DNA of 64,000 nucleotides, taken from contig NZ_JACHJN010000003.1 in assembly GCF_014203665.1 (NCBI RefSeq), forward strand, positions 62,001 through 126,000, in the 5' to 3' direction. Below the pieces are notes generated by a model, which saw only the letters and a program-made list of their open reading frames with translations, had not been told where the DNA came from and made no database searches. Made by a program: the position numbers and the translations under genes. Position 1 is the first letter of the stretch. Each line of letters starts with the position of its first letter. This document shows positions 46,343 to 54,607 of the stretch, one piece after another. Source of the stretch: Saccharothrix tamanrassetensis (GTDB taxonomy: Bacteria > Actinomycetota > Actinomycetes > Mycobacteriales > Pseudonocardiaceae).

Positions 46343-47300
46343 GCCGGTGCAGGACCCCAAGCCCAACCCGCACGCCACCGCCGAGGAGATCAAGGCGGCG
46401 TACTCCGACCCCAAGCTCGCCAACGTGCTCTACCACGACTGGGAAGCCGGCACGTACGACGAGAAGTGGTCGATCTCGTACGACGAGCGCTGCATCACCT
46501 ACGCCACCGACCGCTTCCGCGCGGTCGCCGGTGGCGTCGGCCCGTACGACCACGCCCTGGAGCTGGGCTGCGGCACCGGTTTCTTCCTGCTCAACCTGAT
46601 GCAGGGCGGGGTGATCAGGAAGGGTTCGGTCACCGACCTGTCGCCCGGCATGGTGGAGGTGGCGCTGCGCAACGCGGAGCAGCTCGGCCTGCCGGTGGAC
46701 GGCCGGGTCGCCGACGCCGAGCGGATCCCGTACGACGACAACACCTTCGACCTCGTCGTGGGCCACGCCGTGCTGCACCACATCCCGGACATCCCGTCCG
46801 CGATGCGCGAGGTGCTGCGGGTGCTCAAGCCGGGCGGCCGGTTCGTGTTCGCGGGTGACCCCACCGACATCGGCAACTTCTACGCCCGCAAGCTGGGGCA
46901 GCTGACCTGGTGGCTGACCACGAACGTCACCAGGCTGGCCCCGCTGAACGGCTGGCGGCGCCCGCAGGGGGAACTGGACGAGTCGTCCCGCGCGGCGGCC
47001 CTGGAAGCCGTCGTGGACCTGCACACCTTCGACCCGTCGGACCTGGAGCGCACCGCGCGCGGAGCCGGTGCGACCGAGGTCAAGGCGGTCACCGAGGAGC
47101 TGTCGGCCGCCCTGTTCGGCTGGCCGGTGCGCACGTTCGAGGCGGCCGTCCCGCGCGGGAAGCTGGGCTTCGGCTGGGCCATGTTCGCCTACCGGACGTG
47201 GCAGCGCCTCTCCTGGGTGGACGAGAAGGTCCTCGCCAAGCTCCTGCCGCGCGAGGTCTTCTACAACGTCTCCGTGACGGGCCGCAAGCCGGTCGCCTGA
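46332..47300 (+). CDS. SAM-dependent methyltransferase, class I
   Basis: 322 residues from GTG 46332. Motif I ALELGCGTGFF (about 72-82), acidic loop DLSPGMVE and post-motif AVLHHIPD define a Methyltransf_11 fold. The C-terminal 120 residues are specific to the group, with an amphipathic region (FAYRTWQRLSWVDEKVLAKLLP). Overlaps the hydratase gene, so they are cotranslated; the likely orthologue in M. tuberculosis is Rv3038c. Substrate unknown, perhaps a lipid or polyketide-like CoA ester. Confidence 0.88.
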   Translation: MAAEPVQDPKPNPHATAEEIKAAYSDPKLANVLYHDWEAGTYDEKWSISYDERCITYATDRFRAVAGGVGPYDHALELGCGTGFFLLNLMQGGVIRKGSVTDLSPGMVEVALRNAEQLGLPVDGRVADAERIPYDDNTFDLVVGHAVLHHIPDIPSAMREVLRVLKPGGRFVFAGDPTDIGNFYARKLGQLTWWLTTNVTRLAPLNGWRRPQGELDESSRAAALEAVVDLHTFDPSDLERTARGAGATEVKAVTEELSAALFGWPVRTFEAAVPRGKLGFGWAMFAYRTWQRLSWVDEKVLAKLLPREVFYNVSVTGRKPVA

Positions 47301-47301
47301 A

Positions 47302-48456
47302 GTGGGCTACGCGTTCAGCCTCGACGACGTGGCGTACCTGCGCTCCGGTGCCGGGTGCGCCGCGTTGTCGTCGCTGTCGCGGCTGGCGCTGACCCCGGCG
47401 TCCCGCCTGCCCGACGTGGCGGCTGCCCGCCGGGTGGCCCCGGACCACTTCGCCGCGGTGCTGGAAACCCTGCTGCTGCGCCGGAAAGCAGCGTCCAAAG
47501 TAGACTTCCCGGACGGCCTGTTCACCGACGACGCCCTCCAGCAGGCCACCCCTCGCCAGGTGGCCGCCCACCGCGCCGAACGCTTCGGCGACCGCGTCAC
47601 CCACGACGTGACGTGTTCGATCGGCGCGGACCTGGCCGCTCTCCCCGCGGGTTCCATCGGCTCCGACCTGGACCCCGTGCGACTCGCCATGGCCCGCCAC
47701 AACCTCGGCGACTCCCGGACGCTGCTGCGGGCCGACGCCCTGCACCCGGTGTCCCGCGACGTCCCGGTCATCGCCGACCCGGCCCGCCGCGACTCCACCG
47801 GCCGGCGGACCTGGCGCCCGTCCGACTTCGCCCCGCCCCTGGACGCGCTGGCCGCCGCTTACGCCGACCGCGACCTGGCCGTGAAGTGCGCACCGGGTGT
47901 GGACTTCACCGTCGCCCCCTGGGCGGACGAGGTCGAACTGGTCTCCCTGGACGGCCAGGTGCGCGAAGCGTGCCTGTGGACCGGAGGCCTCGCCACGCCG
48001 GGCGTCACCCGACGCGCCTCCGTCCTGCACACCGGTGGTGCGCGGTGGACCATCACGGACGCTGATCCCGACGACTGCCCGGTGACCCCACCCGCCGAGT
48101 GGCTGATCGACCCGGACGGCGCGGTGGTCCGGGCCGGCCTGGTGCGCCACTACGCCGCCCGCCACGGCCTGGCGCAGCTGGACGAGCGGATCGCCTACCT
48201 GACCGGCCCGACCCCACCGCCGGGCATCCGGGCGTTCCGGGTCGTGGAACACGGCCACTACAACGAGAAGTCGCTGCGCGCCGTCCTGCGCGCCCACCAC
48301 GTGGGCCGGCTGGAGATCCTGGTGCGCGGCCTGGACGTGGACCCGAACACGTTGCGCCGCAGGCTGAAGCTCGACGGCACGGCCGAGGCCACCGTCGTGC
48401 TCACCCGGATCGGCCGGACGCCGACCTACCTACTGGCGCACGCGCAGCGCACCTAG
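47302..48456 (+). CDS. Methyltransferase-like protein with THUMP-like C-terminal domain
   Basis: 384 residues from GTG 47302, one base after the previous stop. The Rossmann core is visible as DVTCSIGADLAALPAGSIGSDLDPVRLAMARHN and VIADPARRDSTGRR; the C-terminal part (about 300-384, ending RIGRTPTYLLAHA) fits the THUMP-like domain PF18096. The likely mycobacterial counterpart is Rv3037c. Such proteins resemble RNA methyltransferases, but the target is not established. Its 3' end overlaps the convergent nucleoside hydrolase by 27 bp. Confidence 0.85.
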   Translation: MGYAFSLDDVAYLRSGAGCAALSSLSRLALTPASRLPDVAAARRVAPDHFAAVLETLLLRRKAASKVDFPDGLFTDDALQQATPRQVAAHRAERFGDRVTHDVTCSIGADLAALPAGSIGSDLDPVRLAMARHNLGDSRTLLRADALHPVSRDVPVIADPARRDSTGRRTWRPSDFAPPLDALAAAYADRDLAVKCAPGVDFTVAPWADEVELVSLDGQVREACLWTGGLATPGVTRRASVLHTGGARWTITDADPDDCPVTPPAEWLIDPDGAVVRAGLVRHYAARHGLAQLDERIAYLTGPTPPPGIRAFRVVEHGHYNEKSLRAVLRAHHVGRLEILVRGLDVDPNTLRRRLKLDGTAEATVVLTRIGRTPTYLLAHAQRT

Positions 48457-49377
48457 CCGTTCCAGCATGAACCGGTGCAGGTCGGCCGCGTCGGTGTCCA
48501 CCGCGATGTCGATCCCCTCGCGCCGCGCGGACTCCAGCCGTTCGTCCACCAGCAGCCCGCCCCGGCCGGGCCCGAGGGAGCACTCCACGTCCACCGGGAA
48601 CCGCCGCACCCGGAGGATCCCCGGCCGCACCACCTCGGCCACCGCGACGGCGTCGTGCAGCGCCATCACGTCCCGCCCCAGGATCCGCCGGTAGGTGGCC
48701 AGGTAGTCCGGCGTCAAGCCGACCAGCTTCGCCCCGATCTCCGACGCGGAGGCCAACTCCGCCAACCAGGACACGCTCACCGCCGCCCGCGTGGTCAGGT
48801 CCATCGGCACCAGCGTCACCGGCACCTCGGGGTCGGCCAACACCCGCCGGGCCGCCTCCGGGTCGCACCACAGGTTGAACTCGGCCACCGACGTGATGTT
48901 GCCACCGCGAACCCCGCCACCCATCACCACCAGCCGCTCGATCTTGTGCCGCAGTCCGGGGTGGGCGGCCAGCAGCAGCGCGATGTTCGTCAACGGCCCG
49001 ATCGGCGCGATGGTGACGGGCCGCTCGGCGGCCTCCAGCAGGTCCTTGAGCAGCGTCACGGCATCCCGCTCGTCCGGCCCCCTGGAGGGCTCCGGCAGCG
49101 TGGACGCGAACCCGGACAGCCCGTCCGCACCGTGCGCCGAGGACACCCCGGGGTTCGGGTGCACCAACGGCCGCTCTGCCCCCGCCGCGACCGGCACGTC
49201 CTCCCGGCCCAGCAACGCCAGGACCCGCAGCGCGTTGCGCGTGGTGAGCTCCGGCGACACGTTGCCGAACACCGTGGTCACGCCGATCAGGTCGACCTCG
49301 GGGCTCGCCGCCGCCAACGCGAGGGCGAACGCGTCGTCCACGCCGGGATCGGTGTCGATGATGAGTGGGATGGTCAC
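48430..49377 (-). CDS. Inosine/uridine-preferring nucleoside hydrolase
   Basis: 315 residues from GTG 49377; the longer open frame lacks homology upstream. The calcium-binding N-terminal motif IIDTDPGVDDAFAL (6-19) is the family signature, with NLWCDPEAARRVL and a C-terminal HDAVAVAEVV His supporting catalysis. It cleaves the N-glycosidic bond of nucleosides for salvage. It has no obvious link to the flanking lipid and glycan genes. Confidence 0.92.
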   Translation of the reverse strand: MTIPLIIDTDPGVDDAFALALAAASPEVDLIGVTTVFGNVSPELTTRNALRVLALLGREDVPVAAGAERPLVHPNPGVSSAHGADGLSGFASTLPEPSRGPDERDAVTLLKDLLEAAERPVTIAPIGPLTNIALLLAAHPGLRHKIERLVVMGGGVRGGNITSVAEFNLWCDPEAARRVLADPEVPVTLVPMDLTTRAAVSVSWLAELASASEIGAKLVGLTPDYLATYRRILGRDVMALHDAVAVAEVVRPGILRVRRFPVDVECSLGPGRGGLLVDERLESARREGIDIAVDTDAADLHRFMLERLGALRVRQ

Positions 49378-49534
49378 GTGGCCCGATCCTGCCGCACCGC
49401 ACCGCCCCACGCGAAGCCGTGCCGAACCCGTGGACGTACCCGCCCAGGACGTGGACGACCGGCGCACCACGGCCCTCCACCTGCGCCGCCGGGTTCGTCG
49501 TGAAGGAGGACGGCACGCTGGTTAGAGTGCGCGC

Positions 49535-50281
49535 GTGACGAGCATGTGGGGTGCGCCCGTGTGGACCAAGTGGCGTAGATCGCGACCCGACCCGGTGCAA
49601 GCCCGATTCCTCACGCTCGCGTCCCTGAAATGGGTCCTCCGCCACCGCGCGTACACACCGTGGTACCTGGTCCGGTACTGGCGGCTGCTGCGGTTCCGGC
49701 TGGCCAACCCGCACGTCGTGCTGCGCGGCATGGTGTTCCTCGGCAAGAACGTCGAACTGCACTGCCGTCCGGGATTCGGCCGGCTGGAGATCGGCCGCTG
49801 GGTGCACATCGGCGACGGCAACGCCATCCGGTGCCACGAGGGTTCGCTGCGCATCGGCGACAAGGCGGTGTTCGGCAAGGACAACACCGTCAACTGCTAC
49901 CTCGACATCGAGATCGGGGCGGCCACCCTCGTCGCCGACTGGGTCTACATCTGCGACTTCGACCACGTGACGGCCGACATCAACCTGCCGATCAAGGACC
50001 AGGGAATCGTGAAGTCCCCGGTCCGCATCGGACCGGACTGCTGGCTGGGCACGAAGGTCACCGTCACGCGCGGCACGCGGATCGGACGCGGCTGCGTGCT
50101 GGGCGCGCACGCCGTGGTGCGCGGCGACGTGCCGGACTTCAAGATCGCCGTCGGCATTCCCGCCCGAGTCGTTAAGGACCGGCGTGAGGACTACGAAGCC
50201 GACGCCGTCCGCCGAGCGGCCGTAGCCGACATGGCCCGCAAAGCCCGAGAAGCCCTCAACCGCTCACAGAACGGCACCTGA
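49535..50281 (+). CDS. Hexapeptide-repeat (LbetaH) acyltransferase
   Basis: 248 residues from GTG 49535 (ATG 49544 is an alternative). A basic N-terminal region (about 1-60) is followed by left-handed beta-helix repeats (LEIGRWVHIGDGNAIRC, LRIGDKAVFGKDN, RIGPDCWLGTKVTV) with a CDFDHVT insert, as in maltose/galactoside O-acetyltransferases. Position and type match M. tuberculosis Rv3034c, near the methylglucose lipopolysaccharide genes, so acylation of a polysaccharide is possible. TAGAGT ends 6 bp before the GTG and no ribosome site is seen, so the mRNA may be leaderless. Confidence 0.88.
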   Translation: MTSMWGAPVWTKWRRSRPDPVQARFLTLASLKWVLRHRAYTPWYLVRYWRLLRFRLANPHVVLRGMVFLGKNVELHCRPGFGRLEIGRWVHIGDGNAIRCHEGSLRIGDKAVFGKDNTVNCYLDIEIGAATLVADWVYICDFDHVTADINLPIKDQGIVKSPVRIGPDCWLGTKVTVTRGTRIGRGCVLGAHAVVRGDVPDFKIAVGIPARVVKDRREDYEADAVRRAAVADMARKAREALNRSQNGT

Positions 50282-50636
50282 CGCCTGAGGCAGCCGCCAA
50301 AGCCGAGGCGAGAGTTCGAACGTTCTTGACATTGTTCTACGCAGCTTGACGGCAGAAGAGGGACCACGGACTCAAAGTGCTCTTCGCACGCAGTCTTGGA
50401 TAAAGCCGGGGACACTGAGCAAAAAGACCATATTGCTCCGTCAAGAAGAGGTGCCGGGGGACCGGTGTCCGCGCGCCACGCCGCCCGCCGAGTAGCCCGC
50501 CCAGCTGATTGACTCGCGTTCGGGGACGACCAAAGCGGCAACGTCAAAGGCAAAGCTTCGGCCCCTTACCTGATGCGCACGGAAGGCGCTCCGGTCGGAC
50601 ACCACGGCGCTACACGTCCGACCGGACACCACGGCG
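50282..50636. other. Gap holding repeat B and a short direct repeat
   Basis: 355 bp without a gene. Besides the inverted copy of the dispersed repeat (50336-50517) it holds an 18-bp direct repeat, CGGACACCACGGCGCTAC (50596-50613), repeated with one mismatch at 50623-50640, running into the end of the GT4 gene. Confidence 0.7.
50336..50517 (-). repeat. Dispersed 182-bp repeat, copy B (inverted relative to copy A)
   Basis: Its reverse complement aligns along its length with 24709-24892. Shared landmarks are GAGTC.ATCAGCTGGGCGGG, the TTCTTGACGGAG.AATATGG stretch, and GTCCGTGGTCCCTCTTCTGC followed by CGTCAAGCT. The internal inverted pair CTTGACGG (50345-50352) and CCGTCAAG (50438-50445) is kept. 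The intervening loop is the most divergent part. Confidence 0.8.
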
Positions 50637-51887
50637 TTACAGGAAGGCGTTCCCGGTGGCGATCTTCGGTCGGCCGAGTGGGGCGTGTTCGACCACCACG
50701 GCTTTCCGGTACACCTCCGCCGTGTCCGAGGCGATCCGCGCCCAGTCGAAGTCGGTCGCCAACCTGGCCTTCGCCGCCCGCGCCCGGCGCACCGCCGAAG
50801 CCCGGTCGTCCAGCACCGACCGCACCGCCGTCGACAGCGCGTCCACGTCCCCCGGAGCGAACGACAGCCCGGTCACCCCGTCCAGCACGACCTCGCCCAG
50901 CCCGCCGGCGGTGGAGGCCACCAGCGGTGTCCCGGCGGCGGCTGCCTCCAGGGCAACGATCCCGAACGGCTCGTACCGGCTGGGCAGCACCACGGCGTCC
51001 GCCGCCGCCAGCACCGCCGCCAGCGCGCGGTCCGGCAGGTGGCCGGCGAAGTCCACCGCCCGCCGCACCTTGTGCTTGCGGGCCTGTTCGACCAGCCACC
51101 CGCCGTGCGTGCCCTCGCCGGCGACCACCAGCCGTGCCCCGCGGTGCGCCCGCCGGATCCGGGGCAGGGCGGCGATCAGGTCCTGCACGCCCTTCTCCCA
51201 CTCCAGCCGCCCGAAGAACAGCAGCAACGGCGCACCGTCGGGCGAGTACGCAGCACGGGCGGCAGCCACGTCGGCCGACCGCACCCGCCACCGCCGCGCC
51301 TCGATCCCGTTGTGCAGCACGGTGATCCCACCGGGGTCGACCTCGAACAGGTGCGCCACCTCGGTCCGCATCGCCGACGAGCACGTGATCAGCGAGTCCG
51401 CGCGGTTGGCCAGCCACCACTCCACGGAGTGCACCTGCTGGTTCAGCGTCTGCGACAGCCACCCGCTGTGCCGCCCTGCCTCGGTCGCGTGCACGGTCGC
51501 CACCAGCGGCGCGCCCGCCGCCTCGGCCAACGCGATCGCCGGGTGCGTGACCAGCCAGTCGTGCGCGTGCACGACGTCCGGCCGCCAGTCCCGCAGCAAC
51601 GCCAGCCCGGCCCGCGTCATGGCGTGCCCCATGGCCAGCGTCCACGCCACCAGGTCTCGTTCGAACACCAGGTGCGTGGGGTCCTCGGCGACTCGCACCA
51701 GCCGCACGCCCTCCACCACGGTGTCCGCCGTGGGGTGCGTGATCGCGTCCGACCCGGCCGGCTGCCGGCACAGCACCACGACATCGTGCCCCTGCGCGGC
51801 GAGTCGGGTGGCCAGCGCGTGCACGTGCCGACCCAGCCCGCCCACGACGACCGGCGGGTACTCCCACGACAACATCAGCACGCGCAT
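50637..51887 (-). CDS. GT4 glycosyltransferase (Rv3032-like alpha-glucosyltransferase)
   Basis: 416 residues from ATG 51887, with GAGGA 7 bp before it. GT-B fold: N-terminal LSWEYPPVVVGGLGRHVHAL and HDWLVTHPA; C-terminal FFGRLEWEKGVQDLI and the nucleotide-binding SRYEPFGIVALEAAAAGTPLVAS. This is the glycogen-synthase-like GT4 group; with GH57 and a methyltransferase upstream on the same strand it matches the Rv3032-Rv3031-Rv3030 set, where Rv3032 elongates alpha-1,4-glucan for methylglucose lipopolysaccharide and glycogen. Product here is inferred. Confidence 0.9.
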   Translation of the reverse strand: MRVLMLSWEYPPVVVGGLGRHVHALATRLAAQGHDVVVLCRQPAGSDAITHPTADTVVEGVRLVRVAEDPTHLVFERDLVAWTLAMGHAMTRAGLALLRDWRPDVVHAHDWLVTHPAIALAEAAGAPLVATVHATEAGRHSGWLSQTLNQQVHSVEWWLANRADSLITCSSAMRTEVAHLFEVDPGGITVLHNGIEARRWRVRSADVAAARAAYSPDGAPLLLFFGRLEWEKGVQDLIAALPRIRRAHRGARLVVAGEGTHGGWLVEQARKHKVRRAVDFAGHLPDRALAAVLAAADAVVLPSRYEPFGIVALEAAAAGTPLVASTAGGLGEVVLDGVTGLSFAPGDVDALSTAVRSVLDDRASAVRRARAAKARLATDFDWARIASDTAEVYRKAVVVEHAPLGRPKIATGNAFL

Positions 51888-52080
51888 GGCGCATCCTCGC
51901 ATTTCATCGGTGCCCTCGGTGCCCTCGGTGGACCTGAGGGAGGGAGTTGCCGTGCGGACCTCGGCGTACGGGGTGTGGTTCCGCGTTCCGCTGCCCGCGA
52001 TCGGGACCGCACCGCACCCGTCGAGCGCGTCGAAGGCCTGGGTGTCGAAGGCTTCGGCGTGCCGGGCCGGTCCCGCGCCA

Positions 52081-53547
52081 TCAGGCCAGGCCCCGGGCGT
52101 CGAGGTGGCCGAACGGCCCGTCGACCCGGCGGAGTTCGGCCGCCCTCTCCTGCCCACGTCCGTGCCGCAGCGCCGCGGCCAGTTCGGCGAACCGGTCGGC
52201 GTGCACCTTGGCGCGATACCTGGCGTAGTCGGCGGCGGAGTCCTTGGTGACCATGAACGCCCAGTCGCTGGACAGCGCCAGCAGCGCCTCCCGCACGGCC
52301 TGGTCGGCGACCGGGTTCCGGGTCGCCCCCGAGAGGTCCAGGTCGAGCAGTTCCCGCTGCACCCCCGCGTTCAGGTCCACGACGTCCGCGACCTGCGGGC
52401 CGTTCCACACGTGCCAGTCCTTGCCCGCACCCCACGACGACGGGTGGATCTCCACCGGAGCGCCGACGTGGCCAGCCTCGACCGCGCCGCGCAGCGTCGT
52501 CACGTGCACCCCGGCAGCCGGCAGGGCGCGCAGCACGGCTTCCAGCCACGCCGGGCCTTCGTGCCACCAGTGCCCGTACAGCTCCGTGTCGTACGCGGCG
52601 ACGACGAGCGACGGCTTCCCGTGCTGCTCCCGCAACGTCCGCAGCCGCTTGACCACCGTGTCCACGAAGTCCGCCGCGTGCCGTTCGACGGCCGCCGCAG
52701 CCGCCGACGGGTCGTACGGCTTCTTGTCCTCCGGAGCCACGTGCACCCCGGTCACCCGTGACGGCTTGAGCCCGCTCGGGTGGTCGTAGGTGTGGAAGTC
52801 CCGGTAGGCCGGATCGCCCGGGTAGCCGACCTTCGGCGACCAGACCCGGTACGACACTTCAAGGTCCCGCCCGAAGCAGACCACGTCCGAGTCGCCCACC
52901 GGCCGCCCGGCCGCCGTGTCGCCGTGCAGCGACGGCCCGTCGACCAGGAACCGCCGCACGCCGGCCGCCGCGTACCCGCGTTCCATGCCGGGCGCGTAAG
53001 CACATTCCGGCGCCCAGATGCCCTCGGGCGTGCTCCCGATCCGGTGCCGGGTGTCGGCCAGGCCGGTGCGCAACGAGAACGCCCGCAGCTTCGGGTCCAG
53101 CAGCGGCTGGAACGGGTGCGCTGCCGGACCGCCGAGCAGCTCGATCGCCCGACTGTCCACAAGGGATCTGAGGACTGGTGAAAACCCGTGCCGCCAACGG
53201 CTTTCGAACTTCTCCAACGCCCATTGCGAAGCCCGGTGCTCACGTGCCGACAGGTCCGGCAGTCGGGGACTCGCGCTGTGCGCGCGCAACTGCCAGTTGC
53301 CCAGCCAGTCGTGCACGCCGCGCAGGGAGTACGGGTCGTCCAGCTGTGCCGCCAGGACCGGTGTCACGCCCAGCGTCAGCACGTCCTCGCGACCCTCGTC
53401 GGCGAACCGCTCCAACAGGTCCACCACGGGCAGGTAGGAGTGCGCCCACGCCTGGTACAGCCACTCCTCACCGACCGGCCAGGCCCCGTGGTGCGCCAGC
53501 CACGGCAGGTGGCTGTGCAGGACCAGGCAGAACGTGCCCTCGGTCAT
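52081..53547 (-). CDS. GH57 alpha-glucan branching enzyme (Rv3031-like)
   Basis: 488 residues from ATG 53547, overlapping the methyltransferase stop as ATGA. GH57 motifs are HSHLPW near the N terminus, nucleophile Glu181 (IWAPECAYAPG) and catalytic Asp320 (AAYDTELYGHWW), followed by a DUF1957 C-terminal domain (about 400-488). GH57 branching enzymes make alpha-1,6 branches. This is a second branching enzyme besides GlgB, as in mycobacteria, where the GH57 one serves methylglucose polysaccharides. The gap to the GT4 gene is 193 bp. Confidence 0.92.
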   Translation of the reverse strand: MTEGTFCLVLHSHLPWLAHHGAWPVGEEWLYQAWAHSYLPVVDLLERFADEGREDVLTLGVTPVLAAQLDDPYSLRGVHDWLGNWQLRAHSASPRLPDLSAREHRASQWALEKFESRWRHGFSPVLRSLVDSRAIELLGGPAAHPFQPLLDPKLRAFSLRTGLADTRHRIGSTPEGIWAPECAYAPGMERGYAAAGVRRFLVDGPSLHGDTAAGRPVGDSDVVCFGRDLEVSYRVWSPKVGYPGDPAYRDFHTYDHPSGLKPSRVTGVHVAPEDKKPYDPSAAAAAVERHAADFVDTVVKRLRTLREQHGKPSLVVAAYDTELYGHWWHEGPAWLEAVLRALPAAGVHVTTLRGAVEAGHVGAPVEIHPSSWGAGKDWHVWNGPQVADVVDLNAGVQRELLDLDLSGATRNPVADQAVREALLALSSDWAFMVTKDSAADYARYRAKVHADRFAELAAALRHGRGQERAAELRRVDGPFGHLDARGLA

Positions 53548-54290
53548 GCCCGGACCGCCACGGCCACCAGGTCCAGCGACGCGTCCAGGTCGTCGGTGGT
53601 GATCTCGAAGTCCTCGCTGCGCACGCCGCTCACCGCGTCGAGCAGGTCGGCCGGCCAGTCGCCGCCGTCGACCACGACCGCCACCTGCGCGTCGATCACC
53701 GAACCGCCGAACCGCGCGTCCAGTTCCCGCAGTCGGGGGCCGTGCCGCAACCCGGCCAGCAGTTCCACCCCCAGGCCCGCGCCCACCAGCAGCCCGGCCA
53801 GTTCGCCGGCCGCGAGCTCCCTGGTGTGGAACGGGTTCAGCGGCGTGTCCCGGCCGGGGGAGAAGGTGATCCGGTTCGGGGTCGTCACCAGCAGCCGCCC
53901 GCCGGGCCTGAGCACCCGCGCGCACTCCGCCAGGAAACCCTCCTGGTCCCAGAGGTGCTCGATCACCTGGAGGTTCGCCACCACGTCGACGCTCCCGTCG
54001 CGCAGCGGCAGCGATGCCAGGTTGCCGCGCAGCACGGCCAGTTCCGGGTACGCCCGCGCGGCGTGCGCGGCGGTCTGCCCGTCGTAGTCCAGGGCGACGA
54101 CCCGCGCGGCGTGCCGGGCGATCAGCGCCGCCCCGTAGCCCTCGCCGCAGCCGGCCTCCAGCACCACCGCGCCCGCGCAGTGGTGCACCAGGTCGAGGTA
54201 TGCGGCCTCGTGGCGGCGGAACCAGTAGTTCTCCTCGGCGATTCCGGGCACGGTGCGCTCGCCGGTGAGGGGCAGTGGCTCGACGGTCAC
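53544..54290 (-). CDS. SAM-dependent methyltransferase (Rv3030-like)
   Basis: 248 residues from GTG 54290. PLTGERTVPGIAEENYWFRRHEAAY at the N terminus, motif I VVLEAGCGEGYGA (about 42-54) and VIEHLWDQEGFLAEC are typical of the group. First gene of the methyltransferase-GH57-GT4 operon. In mycobacteria the equivalent gene lies with the Rv3031/Rv3032 pair and is proposed to act on methylglucose lipopolysaccharide. An exact copy of a 12-bp near-palindrome shared with etfBA sits 21 bp upstream. Confidence 0.88.
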   Translation of the reverse strand: MTVEPLPLTGERTVPGIAEENYWFRRHEAAYLDLVHHCAGAVVLEAGCGEGYGAALIARHAARVVALDYDGQTAAHAARAYPELAVLRGNLASLPLRDGSVDVVANLQVIEHLWDQEGFLAECARVLRPGGRLLVTTPNRITFSPGRDTPLNPFHTRELAAGELAGLLVGAGLGVELLAGLRHGPRLRELDARFGGSVIDAQVAVVVDGGDWPADLLDAVSGVRSEDFEITTDDLDASLDLVAVAVRA

Positions 54291-54607
54291 CGGGCCAGGG
54301 TAGTTCCTCGTTACTCGCGGGTAGCCAGCGCCTGCCCGTATCGGGTGTCACTGTTCGGTGTGAACTTGTTGTTGCCGATTACCGGATGGCGAGAGCGGTG
54401 CGCATTGTCATGAGGTTCGTCCTTTCCCGGAAAATGACACCATCGGGTGACCTGTAACGCTGCCGTGTTGATCTTACATGCCGGTATTTTCGCAGCATGT
54501 CGACGCGGCCCGGGTTATGCCTCCGATCTCAGCAGGCGCGCTCACCTGCTGGTTGGTCACTCACTGCCTCGGTATCCTCGGACAATCTTCAAACGAGTGG
54601 GGCAGCC
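54291..54607. other. Divergent promoter region (methyltransferase operon / coiled-coil operon)
   Basis: 317 bp, less GC-rich than its surroundings in 54340-54500. It holds the operator-like motif near the methyltransferase start. A possible promoter for the coiled-coil gene is TGGTTG-N17-TATCCT ending about 54577. No gene is supported. Confidence 0.55.
54312..54323. promoter_or_regulatory. Shared operator-like motif before the methyltransferase-GH57-GT4 operon
   Basis: TACTCGCGGGTA, a near-palindrome (reverse complement TACCCGCGAGTA), identical to the site at 58175-58186 that overlaps the putative etfBA promoter. It lies 21 bp upstream of the GTG at 54290. TetR-type recognition is a guess from its shape. 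Confidence 0.5.
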
